DNA of 64,000 nucleotides from contig NC_134460.1 in assembly GCF_047948215.1 (NCBI RefSeq), positions 149,600,049-149,664,048 of the forward strand. Reading direction: 5' to 3'. The position numbers and the translations under genes are program-made. Positions 22,313 through 34,979 of the stretch are shown one piece after another; position 1 is the first letter of the stretch, and every line of letters begins with the position of its first letter. This DNA comes from Lycorma delicatula (Eukaryota > Arthropoda > Insecta > Hemiptera > Fulgoridae). Below the pieces are notes generated by a model. That model searched no databases. It saw only the letters and a program-made list of their open reading frames with translations, and was not told the origin of the DNA.

Positions 22313-24095
22313 AAAAAAAAGCAGATATTCTAATAACTTTAAAATTTCCACCGATAAGACAAAAATTTTCTTTCAAAGAAGAACTGAATTTCATAACACA
22401 GTCTTAGACTAGGTGTCTCGCTTTCATTATTTAAGTTGATTTATTAATTTCAACGTTGACGTAAAATTATATGACTTGTGATATCGAGTAATAAAGCTAG
22501 AATAAATACGACAGTAAAAGTTTTTATAACGCTTGCTTTACTCATAATGCTTATTTTAAGTAATGTTTGGCGCTATAGTTTTTAGGATGGAGCCCCCGGT
22601 TATTAAAAAGCTGCAGGACAGTGAGATCCAGATAAGATCTAAGAGACGATGTGTAAAAGGTTCCTAGCCATCGAACCGATTACGCGATGCAGATGCGCTT
22701 ATCGATTTAGACATCTACATCTTGAAAGAAAGAATCAGATTACCGCAAGGATGTCAAACAAAACATTATCGTTATGTTATTAAAGGTTCAATTTTATACT
22801 CCTCAAGGAAAAAGGAAAGTCCGGATGACCTCGCAAAGTATGGCCGTAGTATCAGTTAAAAATATAAGTATTTATATTTGATATAAGTTTCAAATCGGTA
22901 AAATCTTAAAATATTGTCGAGTTACGGTGATATGTTTCACGTTATCCATCGTTATTATATCCTTAAGTATCTGAATTTTTTAAATATTGATGTCTACAAA
23001 AGAAAATTTGGTTTTCCATTCGGAACAGGCGCATGACTAATTCCTGAACGTAAGAGGAAAAAGACATCTATATACGGTACATTGATGTAGTAGGTTTTAA
23101 AAATCTATCTAGGCAGGATGTGACGGTTAAAGAAGTTCGCCGAACTTCTTTAACCGTCAAGTCCCTTCAAGATTTTCTTGAACTCCTCTACTTTACTTTT
23201 ACGTAATTATAATAGGACGAGAAAAAAAGACAGTTATATGAATTTTTAGATTTCTTATTTTACACTTACAGTGTTTATTGTATGTAAATATATTATACCG
23301 AAGGTAATAAGGGGTTTTTAGGCCTGGAAAATTATAGGAGACAGGATTTAAACGATAAATAACTTACAAAGCAAGAAACTAGATGTGATAGTGATGAAAA
23401 TGTGGTCAAAAATTACAAATACAAGAAAACTGACGCTGTTAAATACCATTCCCCGTCAGTTTAAGCGTGTTTTTAATATTATATTACTTTGGATAAGCAT
23501 TTGCGCGTATTTTAACGATAAAAATGACAGAAATGAAGCGATCGGTAATTTATTTTGTAAAATTTACCGTTAATTAAATCCGTATTTATTTACTTGTGTA
23601 TTTAGTATATGAAAAGACATCATAATTACAATATAACGATTATATTTATAAGTTGCTTTTGTATTTATCTTGCGGAAATTTTTTTTATGTTAACATCTCA
23701 ATCTACACACAGATTCGATTCTGGTAGTAGTATTTACTGCGTTAAGTTAATCTGATTGATGCAGGCATGAAGTAAATAATTATAATTCCAGAATTAATAT
23801 ATCGTTCGAAGTGATTTCAGTAGTGTAAACTTGCGAAACGCTACGGTCAATAGCTTTAGTATTTTTTATAGCGTTGTATGAATTGTAATTATACATCCAT
23901 CATATTATGCTTTGAGGAATAATATCAGAATGAATTCAATGTTAACAATACACATGGGAGTCGGCTACAATCAGTTCTGTGTTCAATAGCTTATATATGA
24001 CTGCGGATCAAATTTATTTATACATTATATAGCTATACGTTTATATACCTTTAATGATGGGTGGCTGAAGGATACACCCTTTGGAATGGAATGCA
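22313..24095. other. Gene-free AT-rich stretch
   Basis: No protein or known repeat was recognised over about 1.8 kb. It contains the perfect palindrome listed separately. Confidence 0.4.
23121..23159. repeat. Perfect 39-bp palindrome
   Basis: Two 19-bp arms (23121-23139 and 23141-23159) are exact reverse complements with a single C between them; the left arm reads TGACGGTTAAAGAAGTTCG. It could extrude as a cruciform or form a tight RNA hairpin. It is not part of any element recognised here. Confidence 0.95.
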
Positions 24096-24099
24096 AAGT

Positions 24100-25548
24100 T
24101 GGCAGGAGTCTATTACTCCCTACTTTATCGCAGAACCTGGACAGAGTCCCTTGCTGCTGGATCATTCTAATCGGGCTTGTTTTTAAAAGGGTTATTTTTT
24201 AATCTCGGATCTAATTTTTCAAGTTTTGTCTATTATTATTTTAGTGAATTTAAGACGGATTTAATTGCATTCCAATCCGTTGTTAAACCAGCGTTATCGA
24301 ACCCATTTCATGGGCCGACCGCGGAAGGCTAGGCTTATAAAGCCTGTCCTCCCGACGTAATTCCCCTTCAGACCGTCCACTGAAGTCCTTTCGGTGCTAA
24401 CTCTTTAATAGGCTAGCAGGAATACGCTACAACGGGGCACTAGCTATAAGGAGGGAGCAATGCGTCCCCTTTTCCGGAGGAGTCGCAATTGCTGGGATAT
24501 TTTGTCTTACTGTAAGTTTTTTTTTAAATTTAGACCGCGTTTTTGTTTTATGCGCGACTTACCGTGTTTGACGTCTTCAAACTATATAACTCGCGAAAAC
24601 TTTTCACTCGCGACCCCGGAAACGCGTCTGACGCACTATTCCGTTTATGGCTCATGCGATATGGAGGCCCCTAAGCCTGGTTTGTCGATTTTCGGCTACC
24701 GCACCGCACCATCACGTGGTTCGTCCAGTACGGCGTGAGGCCGCTTCCTTACAACTGTCGGAGTTGGGTCCTCTCGGCAGATGTCCCGAAGATGACTGTG
24801 TTCGGACACAGCCGCTCTCCCGAACAGTCTGCGCGCCTGCGCCACCCCCACCTCGGACACGGATTGAAATCTCGCATCAGATCGGAGAGTGGCGTTCCTG
24901 ACGAACCACGGAGCTCCAAAGATCGTCCGCAACGCGATGTTTTGGACGGCCTCGATCTTCTTTTGAAGTGAGGAGCTCAACACTGCCCCCCATGCCGGGT
25001 AAGCATATGTTAGAATCGGCACTACGTACAGCCGAAAAATGAGGAGCTTAGTTGCCAGTGGGTACGGGCTGGCACTGTTCAGCACTGGGTATAGCGAGGC
25101 TCTGGCGGTCTTAGCCCTCCGGGTCGCATAATTTACATGTTCGCCGAAGATAAGCCGCCTGTCCAACACCACCCCCAGGTACTTAACTGTTTTCTCAAAA
25201 GGGATTTTCTCGCCTGAGATTTCCAGCTCTCTGGTCGGTTTTCGTGTCTTGCATGTGAACATCACGGCCACCGATTTTTCACCGTTGACCCTGATTCTCC
25301 ACATGTCGAGCCACGGTTCCACTAAGTCCAGCTGCCTTTGGAGCCTCCGGACCGCGTAATCCACATTTGCGGATTCGTAGAAATATGCCGTGTCGTCTGC
25401 GTAAAGGGCCGTTTTGACCCCTTCCGACAGCGGCATATCGTTCACGTACAAAGTGTACAAGAACGGGGAAAGTACTGCTCCTTGGGGAACCCCAGCGGCT
25501 ATTTCTCTGGTAGAGGAAATCGTTTCCCCTACGCATACACCCTTTAAA
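24100..25548 (-). pseudogene. Jockey-clade non-LTR retrotransposon, RT C-terminal half and 3' UTR
   Basis: The coding part runs on the minus strand from about 25548 to the stop at 24696 in one open frame. It starts inside the reverse transcriptase at GVPQGAVLSPFLYTLYVND (motif B), then YADDTAYF (catalytic motif C, both Asp present), VKYLGVVLDRRLIFGEHV (thumb boundary), ILTYAYPAWG, IFGAPWFVRN and the C-terminus. It needs no frame repair, unlike most relics here. The protein lacks endonuclease, ORF1 and the front of the RT because the insertion is 5'-truncated. The 24100-24695 stretch is probably its 3' UTR, but the poly(A) end is not visible. GC content is clearly higher than in the surroundings. 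Confidence 0.85.
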
Positions 25549-25842
25549 CGATTAAATTTCTTCCTTGTTTTTTAAATTTTCTAACAATTAAATGGATATT
25601 TTGAAATATGTTTTTGTAGACTTCTTAATTGATGAAAATATTTTTAAATATTTGTAGAAATATATGTAGTTTTTGTGAAAAACTTTCTCCGGCATGGAAA
25701 CGTATAACCCAGTCGACGCAGTCGCAAAATGCTGGCGAAGTATCTCGTGACTTTCTCGGCTATGTCGGTCAAGTATAACTTGATAAAAGTATAACTTTTA
25801 TAAAATAAGTGTAACTTTTGTGAAATTAATGAAAAAAAGTTT
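25549..25842. other. Short AT-rich spacer
   Basis: Nothing recognised. Confidence 0.35.
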
Positions 25843-26045
25843 ACAACTACGGGTTGCTTCTGATGCACGGTTTGGTTATACACACAACTTAATTAAAAAT
25901 ATTTATCATTTTATTTAAATATAATAAATACCAAACTTTATTTTTTTATTATTATTTCGTTTATTTAATTCAGTGGTTCTAACTAAACCGCGCGAGCATA
26001 CAGTATTTAATTCACGCGGGCGTGTGGCGGTACTAGCGGCGAAAT
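25843..26045 (-). repeat. Repeat E, truncated
   Basis: Matches 50640-50830 in the same strand sense: 'gggttg.ttctgatgcacgg', 'acacacaacttaatt', 'tatttaattcacgcgggcgt' and 'cggtactagcggcg'. It stops at about 26045 at the edge of an R1-like fragment. Confidence 0.65.
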
Positions 26046-26960
26046 TTCAAATATCCCGGTCCAAGAGGATGAGGGAAAAGGGAATTTTCCACAGGGAAAA
26101 AGGAAAATTCCAAGATGGCGGACTGTGATACTACCGCTCCTTGTGGTGACAGGGGATACTATTGACGCAGTTGTCTGTTCCCTGAAGAGGGTGGTTCATG
26201 ATGAGTAGTAAAGTGAATGTGATCCTCTGACCTTAGCGTGCAAGAGTTAGGTCCGCTAGGAGAAGATACCAGCGTCGCCCCCTAACGGGGATTATCGTCG
26301 ATGACGTGCGCGCTGAGGGTCTGCGGATCTACCGGCGCGCCCGTAATGTGTACGTTCATGCCATCAAGGAAGCCAAACTCAAGTTTTCGCAAGATTACAC
26401 GCGCGGGTTGCAGTGCAGCCCCTGGCAGCTCGCGAAGTCATGTTACCGGCCAAAGCCATTGCACGTGCTGTCCAGTGTTTGATGAGGGTTTGGTAATCGA
26501 GACCACACTTTAACATCTGTGGCGACTTATCAGGCGTGCCTGGATGCTCTGTTTCCAGATGCTCGAGAGGGTGAAGCAGAAGTCGGCGTTAGTGCGGATG
26601 AGATGCCAATCCCTGGCGTACGAGCTGTGGAATCCGTAGATATAGACCGAGTGGTTTTTTGAATGGCACAGAAAAAGGCACCGGGGATTGACCAACTTGA
26701 CCCGGATATTTTCTATCATCTGCTGCCTGTCATAAGAAAGCCACTTGGAAGGCTGTTCTCGGGGTGCCTAAGCTGGAGGTTGCTTTCCGACTTGTTGGCT
26801 TTGGTGAGGGTGCTCTTAAAATCAGGAAAGGATCCGAGCAGTTAACGACCCATCAGGACTGGGTACGAAGGGAGTGGCGTGGCGACCGGAAACGTCACAT
26901 GGCGGGTGTCTTCCCCTTCGGGGTCAGGATGAATGTGTACGCAAACATGGACAGTCCGTA
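26046..26960 (+). pseudogene. R1-like non-LTR retrotransposon, linker and front of the RT
   Basis: About 26315-26480 encodes RIYRRARNVYVHAIKEAKLK and SCYRPKPLHVLS, typical of the region between endonuclease and RT. About 26515-26650 gives AYQACLDALFPDAREGEAEV and DEMPIPGVRAVESVDIDRVV. About 26663-26845, after an in-frame stop, gives KKAPGIDQLDPDIFYHLLP and LVRVLLKSGKDPSS, the first RT block. The catalytic YxDD motif is not reached. The remainder to 26960 stays GC-rich but was not identified. Several stops and shifts are present. This is the opposite part of an R1-type element from that at 1.5 kb, and I cannot tell if they belong to one family. Confidence 0.75.
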
Positions 26961-27591
26961 AGTGAAGTAATTTTTAAAAGTAATATAAATTGAAATTTCC
27001 ACTCTTGCAGACATATGTTCAACAACAAATAAACGCTAGTAACTTTACTTTATTTTTTCTTATTATTTAAAATTTTCCCGTTTCTCTGCGCTACCCTATA
27101 TCGCTCAATTTTAAAATTGATACTGCAGAAATAATGTATTACGCTTCCATTATGTTCTGACTAAATGTTGATAGCCGCACGTTTGTAGGCAGTCATTAAT
27201 ATACGCGTGCTTTAATGTTCGCGTAAGCCAAATCCAGATAGCTAACGGTTGTAACCACGGTGTAACCCCACAGAATCAATATTTTTTTGTTTTATAAAAT
27301 ATTTTTGACACCTAGATTAATTACTTTTAATAACTTAAATAGTAATCTTGAGATGTGGATCTTTTTTGTTTCTTCAAATTATAGCTTAAATTATATATAT
27401 ATGATTTTACGTTTTATATTATACTTTACATACTTTTTACGAACAAAGCGAGGTATTCGTAGCAAGCTCATTATTTTAAATCGTCGTCTCATTATTTTAA
27501 ATGTATTAATTCATTTTATCTTCTAATTATTTTTAAATGTAGAAAGTCCATTGCATAAAATAAAATTCACAAGAAACCAAACTACAGTAAA
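26961..27591. other. Gene-free AT-rich stretch
   Basis: Nothing recognised. A 79-codon frame at 27287-27526 is AT-rich and without motif. Confidence 0.35.
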
Positions 27592-29470
27592 ACTTTCGAC
27601 TGTCGGGCACGGCTCGGGAACAACAGTCAGTCCGTCATTTAGAGGCGTCCGCTACTCAGAAAAATGTGAATACAGTGTTATGTGCGGTTATTCTACAGAA
27701 AATGAATAGAAAAGTATTGTGTATTTATTTCGTGTAAATTAACATAAAAAAAAAATGTCTAATTAATACGACTTCTGTTTGTAAATTCAAGATTTTTGTT
27801 GCTTTTCTGAAAATAAAACACTGTTTTCTTAAGTTCGTATTTGAAAAAAAAAAGAAAATACTGTACTACTGTAATCGACCGATAAAACATCTGATGTGGA
27901 CACCACATGACTTCCTTGTACGTCTATTAATTTAAATTACACATTTTCTTAAAATGAAAAGTATATAATTTTATTTCATTAATAACTTCAGATATTTTTT
28001 CATCTACATTTTTTTACTGTTAATATTGAATTATTATTTATTGTAAAACGTTTTTTACAGTCAGAGGTTAATAATTAATTTAAATTTAAAAAAAAAGTTG
28101 AAAAAAGAGATTAAGTCGGATTCGAACCGATGAATCTCCCCCTTGTAAGATCCAACTATTTTATTAATTAAAATAACTCTGGAACCAATTAAAATAAGTA
28201 CCACTTATGTTATACTGTTGAAAAGCTCTCAATGAAGACTTATTACTGCAGTTAAGAAACAGTCTAAAATCCAAAAAAACTCGATTTTGGGCTTTTTTGG
28301 ACACATTTGGTCCAGTCGATTGCAATAAAAAGGGGACGTGCACAACTAAATGTTACAACAGTCCTAAATTCAAAATTTCAATATCCTACGACTAATCGTT
28401 TTTGAGTTATGCGAGATACATACGTCGTACAGACGTCACGCCGAAACTAGTCAAAATTGATTGAGGGATAATCAAAATCAATATTTCCAATGAAATATGA
28501 AAACCTAAATTTATCGCGATCACATCTAATTCTCTACTGGTAGAGAATTTCCTTCTACTCAGACGCCAAATTCTCAGCATCAGCATCAGCATCACCGCAA
28601 ACATTTTTATATGAAAAGTTACATTTAATTTCAAATTTATCTAATCGATGCTTTAAACTCATCGTAACCGAGTTCTTTAGCAATTTCCAACGATTTCTCA
28701 AGAGCCCTACAAAGAAAAAGAGGATTTTTTAGCAATGCCCTACAGCGCCACTCGTAAGTCAAATTGTCAACCGCTATGCCTGGCGTTTTAGGATGTGTAC
28801 GTTCGCTTAACCTCTTGTCACTTTCATTCACTAGGATATAAAGTTTCCGTTTTAAGATATCGCTTTCTCATTTTTCCGACATAATAACGTTTTACCGCAT
28901 CACGCACGCTGAGTTTTTCTTTTTCGTAGACTTTTTAACTGTTACTTTTTCTTTTAATGTCAAGCGTTTACGATTTTCAGATATTTTAAGTAGCGGTAAC
29001 GATGGTTGTAACGATTTTTATGAAATACGCTCAACTGAACGTACAGTAAACGTACGTATAGAAAGTGTATTACAAGAAAAAATACAGTACTACACCGTAA
29101 CAAAAATATTACACGTGTTCAATGTACAGTATACACTGGAACAGCAACTAATGACGATCGCACTGGATGATGAATTATCGATTGAAATCATAACAACAAC
29201 GTCTAGGCGAGGAGTAATGAGACTCACAACAAATAAACGATTAGGTGCACCGAATATAATATAAAGTAAGGAAAATTAGAATTTTTCTTCCTGATTTTCG
29301 TTTTGCAGAACTAATTAGTTTTTATTGGTAAATTAATTTTCCGCTCCCGTTATTTAGAGAGTCCGTTAATGAGAAGTATTTTATCCATCAGTACCGTTGT
29401 AAAACTGCTGGAGAATCTAAAAGCGTCCGGTATTAAGAGGAGTCCGTTATTGGGAGGTGTTCGTTAAGAA
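27592..29470 (-). pseudogene. Tigger/pogo-like transposon relic (N-terminal CENP-B-type domain)
   Basis: The two ends are GC-richer and resemble Tigger terminal repeats: 'cagtaaaactttcgactgtc' at 27592 and, reversed, 'gtccggtattaagaggagtc' at about 29431. On the minus strand, RKRLTLKEKVTV at about 28975, then RHPKTP-like text and the open piece 28637-28831 ending LEIAKELGYDEFKAS, continue in another frame as CGDADADAENLASE to about 28530. This is the psq/CENP-B-type DNA-binding region of pogo-superfamily transposases. The DDE catalytic part is missing; element D (27891-28528) occupies that place. The element is dead. Confidence 0.65.
27891..28528. mobile_element. Element D inside the Tigger relic
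   Basis: Starts 'ctgatgtggacaccacatga' and keeps the left arm, the B-box-like motif in reverse (GGATTCGAACC, 28118-28128), 'gcagttaagaaac', and an internal part (gttacaacagtcctaaattc ... cctacgactaatcg ... gcgagatacatacgt ... cagacgtcacgcc) that also appears at 39540-39780. The right inverted arm is missing; it ends near 'cgcgatcacat'. This shows that the full element is larger than the 20.3-kb copy. Confidence 0.7.
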
Positions 29471-30799
29471 AATTTTCACTATATATACCACTAAAATAAT
29501 TAATAATAATAAAATTACATCGATTTTTTTTTTAAAAGTAATTCATCATTTAAGATGGAATCTTTACGCGTTAGACCTGGAATCGAACCTGGGAGTTCCG
29601 GATGGAAATTTGTGACTATATTACTCTACTTAGGACTTAGGAAAGTTTGCAATGTAGCTCTTTCCCTTAAGTGTGTTTGTATCTATCTAAGGATTAAATG
29701 CAGAATTATCCTGACGATGAATAATTATGAAATTCTTAGAACATCAGGAAACCTAATTTTTACTAATATTTTATTATTATTAAGCAAGTGACACTTATTA
29801 AAATTAATTCTTATCTCGAAAATCATTAGATATCGTATGGTTTCCCTCTTCTTCTTTTTAGTGTACTGATATAAAATGTTTACGATCAACAACAATGTCT
29901 GTTTTCTTCGTTGCCTTCGTTTTTTTTTACGATAATCTCTGCTCGTTAGCAAAATGTAAAGCGTAACTAATATTAAATTTATATAACTTTTTATACGCTT
30001 GTTACAAAACCGTTAAAAAAAGTAATTTGATAGAAAGATGATACGTGATTGCTTAATGAAATTCTAAGAAAATGAATAATTTATGCTTTCCCTTATCTAT
30101 ATCCAGCAAAGCTTCATCAGTCTAGTTATGAATTTTAAATTTTCTGATATCATTAGTTTTGTTGAATAAACGATACCGTCGTCTCTGTGTATACCTGTCG
30201 TGTAATTTTTGGACGATTGTTGGACGTTAACTTATTGAAGTTATTTTAAAAACTTGTTATATTTTTCGTGAAACGAAAGAAAAAATAATTTTACTCGCGA
30301 CGATTTGTATAACGTACGCGTTGTATAACTGTGATGTTAATAAAAAAAACCTTTTTTTCTTATTTCAACTACGCTTGACTCCACTTACGTTTTTTAACTA
30401 TTACTTTACTAACGATAGAAATGACGCGAGGATTGTCGTCGTTAGTCGGTAGGCAGTTTCGTAGTGTAGGCGGCCTTCAGTTTATGAGGAAGTCGCAGAG
30501 TGCCTGCCCATTTGACCCGATGCAAGCCTCCCTTGAACCTCCTGCCTGCTGTCGTAACCCCCCTCTCCTTACCGACTTTCGTCCCATCACAATGCAACAA
30601 CCGCACAATCTGATTTGCTATGTTTAACGATACCTATTATACTAACAGCTCTGTAGTACTGCTATGGTAAAATGCTACGTGCATTTTAAAAAATAAAACG
30701 CAAATTTCCTGTCTAAATTTAATGAATATGGTAATTACTTAATACTATTAAATACTTCTAATAATCGAACAAAGCAACACGGCTAATTGATTTGTTACA

Positions 30800-30832
<33 letters not shown>

Positions 30833-31199
30833 ACTTACATCGGTGGTAATTCTCACCTAGTATGCATATTCGACGTACATTTTTTTCAATATATTTTTCC
30901 ATAACATTTTTAAATATTGACAAAACTATTCTATAGGGAAATAGAGTAATATTTTTACAATTATCAAGAAAGTGATTGAAATATAAAACAAAGCATCGAA
31001 ATAAGGGTAGAAGACAAAGAAAATATATTTTATTAAAAAACAAAAGTTCTCTATTCCATTAGCTTTTCAAACATACTTAACATTTAAATTAAAAATATTA
31101 CGGAAACATTTTGAGATTTAAGCGAAATTTGCAGCTTAGGGACACGTATTTGAGACAGTACCTTTTGATATAAAAAAATAATAAGCAAATTTTTAAAGA
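29471..31199. other. Gene-free stretch
   Basis: AT-rich with two items of note. At about 29575-29605 'cctggaatcgaacctgggag' looks like a reversed tRNA B-box and may be SINE debris. At about 30421-30627 a GC-richer 68-codon frame is open but has no motif I recognise. A TA tract followed by poly(T) lies at 30802-30832. Confidence 0.4.
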
Positions 31200-31740
31200 T
31201 TTATCATTAAATTTTTAACCCAAAAGCTTGTATCTTAATCTACAATTCTAAAAACTTGTCGTACCGTGTGATCAGCTTCAGCTTTGTAGAAATCTGCCGT
31301 CTTAAAGAGAACCGTTGCTAAACGGCTGTTTTGTCGTCGTCGTGGCGCTGACCGCCGAGTTGCTGCTTTAAATGCAGGATCAAGCGGTAGTCATCGAGTT
31401 CCAGATCAGGCCTATACCTGATTTATAATCGATTTGTTCCCATCCAGATGATGCGATGAGATCTTGACTGCGATTAGCCGTGTATGGCCCGTTGTCGTGA
31501 AGCAGAATGATTCCCGTACTGAGCGCGCTACGCTTTCTATTTTCAATTGCGCGACGCAGTTTTGTCGAGATCTCACGATATGTTTCTGTATTTATAGTTT
31601 CACATCGAAGCAGCGACCCTAAACGATACTTACTTAAAAAACATACTTCGTACGTTCAGTGGGGCTCTGGCTGCACAATCTCTATAAGCCAATCGGATAC
31701 CAGAATACGTAGGGTGGCGAAGATGTTCGCTTAAAAAGTG
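31200..31740 (-). pseudogene. Mariner (DD34D-type) transposase relic, C-terminal half
   Basis: On the minus strand from about 31620: ETINTETYREISTKLRRAIE, then LLHDNGPYTANRSQDLIASS with GWEQIDY (second catalytic Asp kept in HDN), and further on QLGGQRHDDDD and the C-terminal RYDKFLEL at about 31250. The SPDLAP block carrying the third Asp is not readable. The N-terminal half is missing or unrecognisable beyond 31740. It resembles the mariner lineage of the 18.99-kb relic (DD34D) rather than the DUF4817 copies, but is a different family from it. Confidence 0.75.
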
Positions 31741-32394
31741 TAAAATTACTTACGCAAAGGGTTACCGTTCGGTTTCTGAAGGAAGATCAAAGGTGATGCA
31801 GCGTATATTTCAATTTCAACTTGTAAACGTAAACTTCCATCCTAGATGAAAATATCCCCTGATCTTCAGATGGAATGCGGGTGGGATAAGGATCGCTGCC
31901 GAAAACCGAAATCGTAGCTTATCTGTGGTTGTTATTATTTGTGTTATGTCGTATCGTAGTTCTGTTCGAATAAATGGTCTTTTTCCCGTGCCTTTCTCTC
32001 CCTCAGTATATGTTCTGTAAATCTGGACCAGACCCTGCGACGATGTAGCCTTATCTGGCGAAGAGAAGCCTTCCTCAACTCCTTCGAAATTTTGCTTCTT
32101 ATACGATGGCTGTTCGATAAATCTAAACGACTAAAAATCAGGAAATAAATCTCTTTATTCAATTTCCTTTTGATGTACCGCATTAGTTCTTAGACTGCGC
32201 TTAGTTAAGATGTTGCTTGCGAGATAGAGGGAATAATCGACTCTCAACACGCCCTTCTCTGAGAAAGAAAATTCAGCGACTGTAATATATGTCTGCATAA
32301 AAGAAAAGTTGCGATCTGCTTTTCGGTTTTTATTGAAAAAAGGAAATACACCGGCGAAAATACACCGTGAACTCGAGGCAGGTTATGCGATGAG
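31741..32394. other. Gene-free stretch
   Basis: A 79-codon basic frame on the minus strand (31944-32183; many K/R) has no motif I recognise and is not called. Confidence 0.35.
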
Positions 32395-32735
32395 TTTGCA
32401 TCTAGTGCTTTAAGCCTCGCGGCTACGCCAGTCTGCCCACCGTACAAGCAAAATTTATTCTATGAAAGTTAGGAAATTACATTAGTTTAGTTAGTGCCGA
32501 CCGCCGCCACTAGTAGCGTCACACGGGGGGCAAATTAAATACGGTATGTGCGCGCGCTTTATAGTTAGAATCATTGAATTAAAAAACGAAAAAGTATTGA
32601 AAAAATATTATAGTTAAATAAGATGATAAGTATTTTAAATTTAGTTGTGTGTGTAAGCCGTGCATCAGAAACAACCCACAGTTGCAGGACTTTCCCGGAA
32701 CGACGGGGAAGTTCTATGACTGTGTTGTCAGCTTT
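32395..32735 (+). repeat. Repeat E with terminal hairpin
   Basis: Shares 'gtgctttaagcctcgcggct', 'gttagtgccgaccg', 'gtgtgtgtaagccgtgcatc' and the end 'caacccacagttgcaggact' with other E copies. The end forms a hairpin: arm 32671-32698 pairs with 32704-32728. The front of the element is missing. Confidence 0.7.
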
Positions 32736-33399
32736 TTTTCTTGCTTTTAACACAAACATTATGTTCATATTTATTTGTAAACTTTATATCTTGTTGATTT
32801 TGGTTTTTATGAAAATTTTTCAGCCGATCTTATTAACAAGGATCACTGGACGTAATTATATTTGTAACGAAGTAATAAATCTATTATTTTCTTTCTATTG
32901 TTGCAAGTACCGATTGGAAATTCTCTCTACAACCCTACAGGATCGATAGCCTTTCTTCCTGCCGAACGGGAATGAATTTGCGGTACGTATTTGGTGACGA
33001 ACCGAGAAATTTATTTACAATTCAAATAAATAAATAATTCTTAATGTTACAAATAAAAAGTTCTTTTGAAGAAGAAAAACGGCTATCGTTATGACAAATA
33101 ATACGAATATTTACAGGTCGACTGGAAGTGTCCCCTCCAATGTATACCTCTATCCTCCGAATTGTTGACAGGTACATTATTAATTTGAATGGTTAATCTA
33201 AAACATCTCTGAATACAACAAATTCTAATTTTTATAAGAAAAATGTTAAATAGAAATGTACTTCTGTATTGGTTTTCAGTAACATCCAATCATCACTGAT
33301 GGTGACTAATGACCTCATTGGAGAATTCAATACTCTACAGCTAAGTACTATACTTACTGTATAAGTAAAAATAACATAACTACATGTGTTTAATATATA
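32736..33399. other. Gene-free AT-rich stretch
   Basis: Nothing recognised. Confidence 0.35.
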
Positions 33400-34979
33400 T
33401 CTATCTATATTTTTATATAAAGAGGGTTTTTGTTTGTTCGGGATAACCAAAAAACTACTCGATCAAACGCAACCAAATGTTTTCCCATCATGTTTCTTGG
33501 AATAACTGAGAAGATTTTTAGATATATTTTATCTCGATGAAAAGAAAAATATATATATACATATATGTAGTTGTGAAGATTTTTCAGTTGAAGCGCAAAA
33601 TTTAATGAATTGAATTAATGAATTGTGAAATGTGAGTCTCTATGATTATGTGAGCTGGGTTTGAACTGAATGATTCGAATCAATCGAATGAATAATATTA
33701 CAAAAATAATAGAATTAAATTTACGTTACATTATATTATATTAAATAAATTATTAAAAAGATTTGTGTTAAACAATAATGAGCTTCCCGTAGGAACTGCA
33801 TGTGAGGCTAGATCGGGAAGGCTAGACCAATGATCATCATCAACTGGTAACAAACGGGATGTCCCTGGGGCGCTGTTTTGGGAGTTGCGATGGGCTACTC
33901 TTATAATATCTCTACAAACAATCGTCCTATTTTCAAAATTCAAACAGGGTATTTGTTATTACGTTGAAGGCTAACTTTTGCACGCATCAGATACACTCTC
34001 GATATAACAGATCACGGTTATTCGGAAATATTATGTAAAATTAAAAACTATTTGTTCGGGAAACGTGTAAATAATAAATAATCCGTTACCGGTGCTGCAC
34101 TTCTCATTCGGGCCCCTAGGTGGCGAGCCGCTAAATTCTCATGTTCCTTTCTTACAACGAGCAGCTCCTGAAAAGTTTTCAGTAGTGATATTTTCAACGG
34201 AGGTCTTATTGAAAATGAAGAAAACAAATCGTGAGCGTTTCACAATCAACGCCAGCAAAAAACTACAGAAGATAAATAGATGAAAATTTGTGTATGTGTT
34301 CTTCTTACGGTGTGACTGCACACCAAGAAGGATTTTTTGAAATTCCGAGATTAAAGGGGTAAAATGGAGTAACAATGAAATTTACTATTTTTTTAATTTC
34401 TCGATTACAAATGCAGATTCATCTTGATTTTTTGTGTGCGTAATCTTCATGTGAATGTTTAGAACCGATTTCTAAATTTTTGAAATTCCGAGTTTCAAAG
34501 GTTATCATAGAGTTTTAAATTTTTTTTCGAAACCCTGCTATTTTTTTTAATTTCTCGGTAACAAATGAAAAAAATCAACTGGATTTTTTGTGTGTAATCT
34601 GTATGTGAATAATCCAATTTCTATATATATGAAATTCGATCTTGAAAGGGATTGAAGAAAGGTAAAAAAAAATTTGAACAATGATTGTAAATTTTCCGAA
34701 TCGCTCCTATAGTAAACGAGATATATTCAGTAGATTTGAGCTTGCAAATACTCTTCAGATATATACGTAAAAATCATTTTCGGGTTTTTTAATTCCGATT
34801 TTTTTAAGGGGTGCGAATATATACGGCGCCGTGGCTCAACCGACACAGCCATTGCCACCGTTACTGTATGTGTGATTGGGCTGTACCTGCCTCCGGTTAC
34901 TTGACTAAAAGACATAAAATACCGCTACGGGAAACGCAAGCCACCACATTATGCGGGCGAAGCTGCGACGGGGAGCTAG
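33400..34979 (+). mobile_element. Helitron-like non-autonomous element, copy B
   Basis: Begins about 33400 with 'tctatctatatttttatata' and, a little later, 'gttcgggataaccaaaaaac', a common 5' signature of insect Helitrons (5' TC). It ends GGGAGCTAG at 34971-34979 followed by T, matching the CTRR|T 3' rule. The last 350 bp match copy A at 6585-6913 in the same direction, including 'gaccgctacgggaaacgcaa'-type sequence. The core (33790-34410) matches copy A in reverse. A second 5'-signature-like string ('caacgccagcaaaaaactac') at about 34239 suggests a composite. The segment 34390-34620 has internal duplications ('ttttttgtgtg.gtaat'). Confidence 0.7.

Noticed and set aside
30421..30627. 68-codon GC-richer frame
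   Set aside because: No recognisable motif on either strand and no context; kept only as a note in the gap entry.
31944..32183. 79-residue basic frame on the minus strand
   Set aside because: Composition-driven; no domain recognised.
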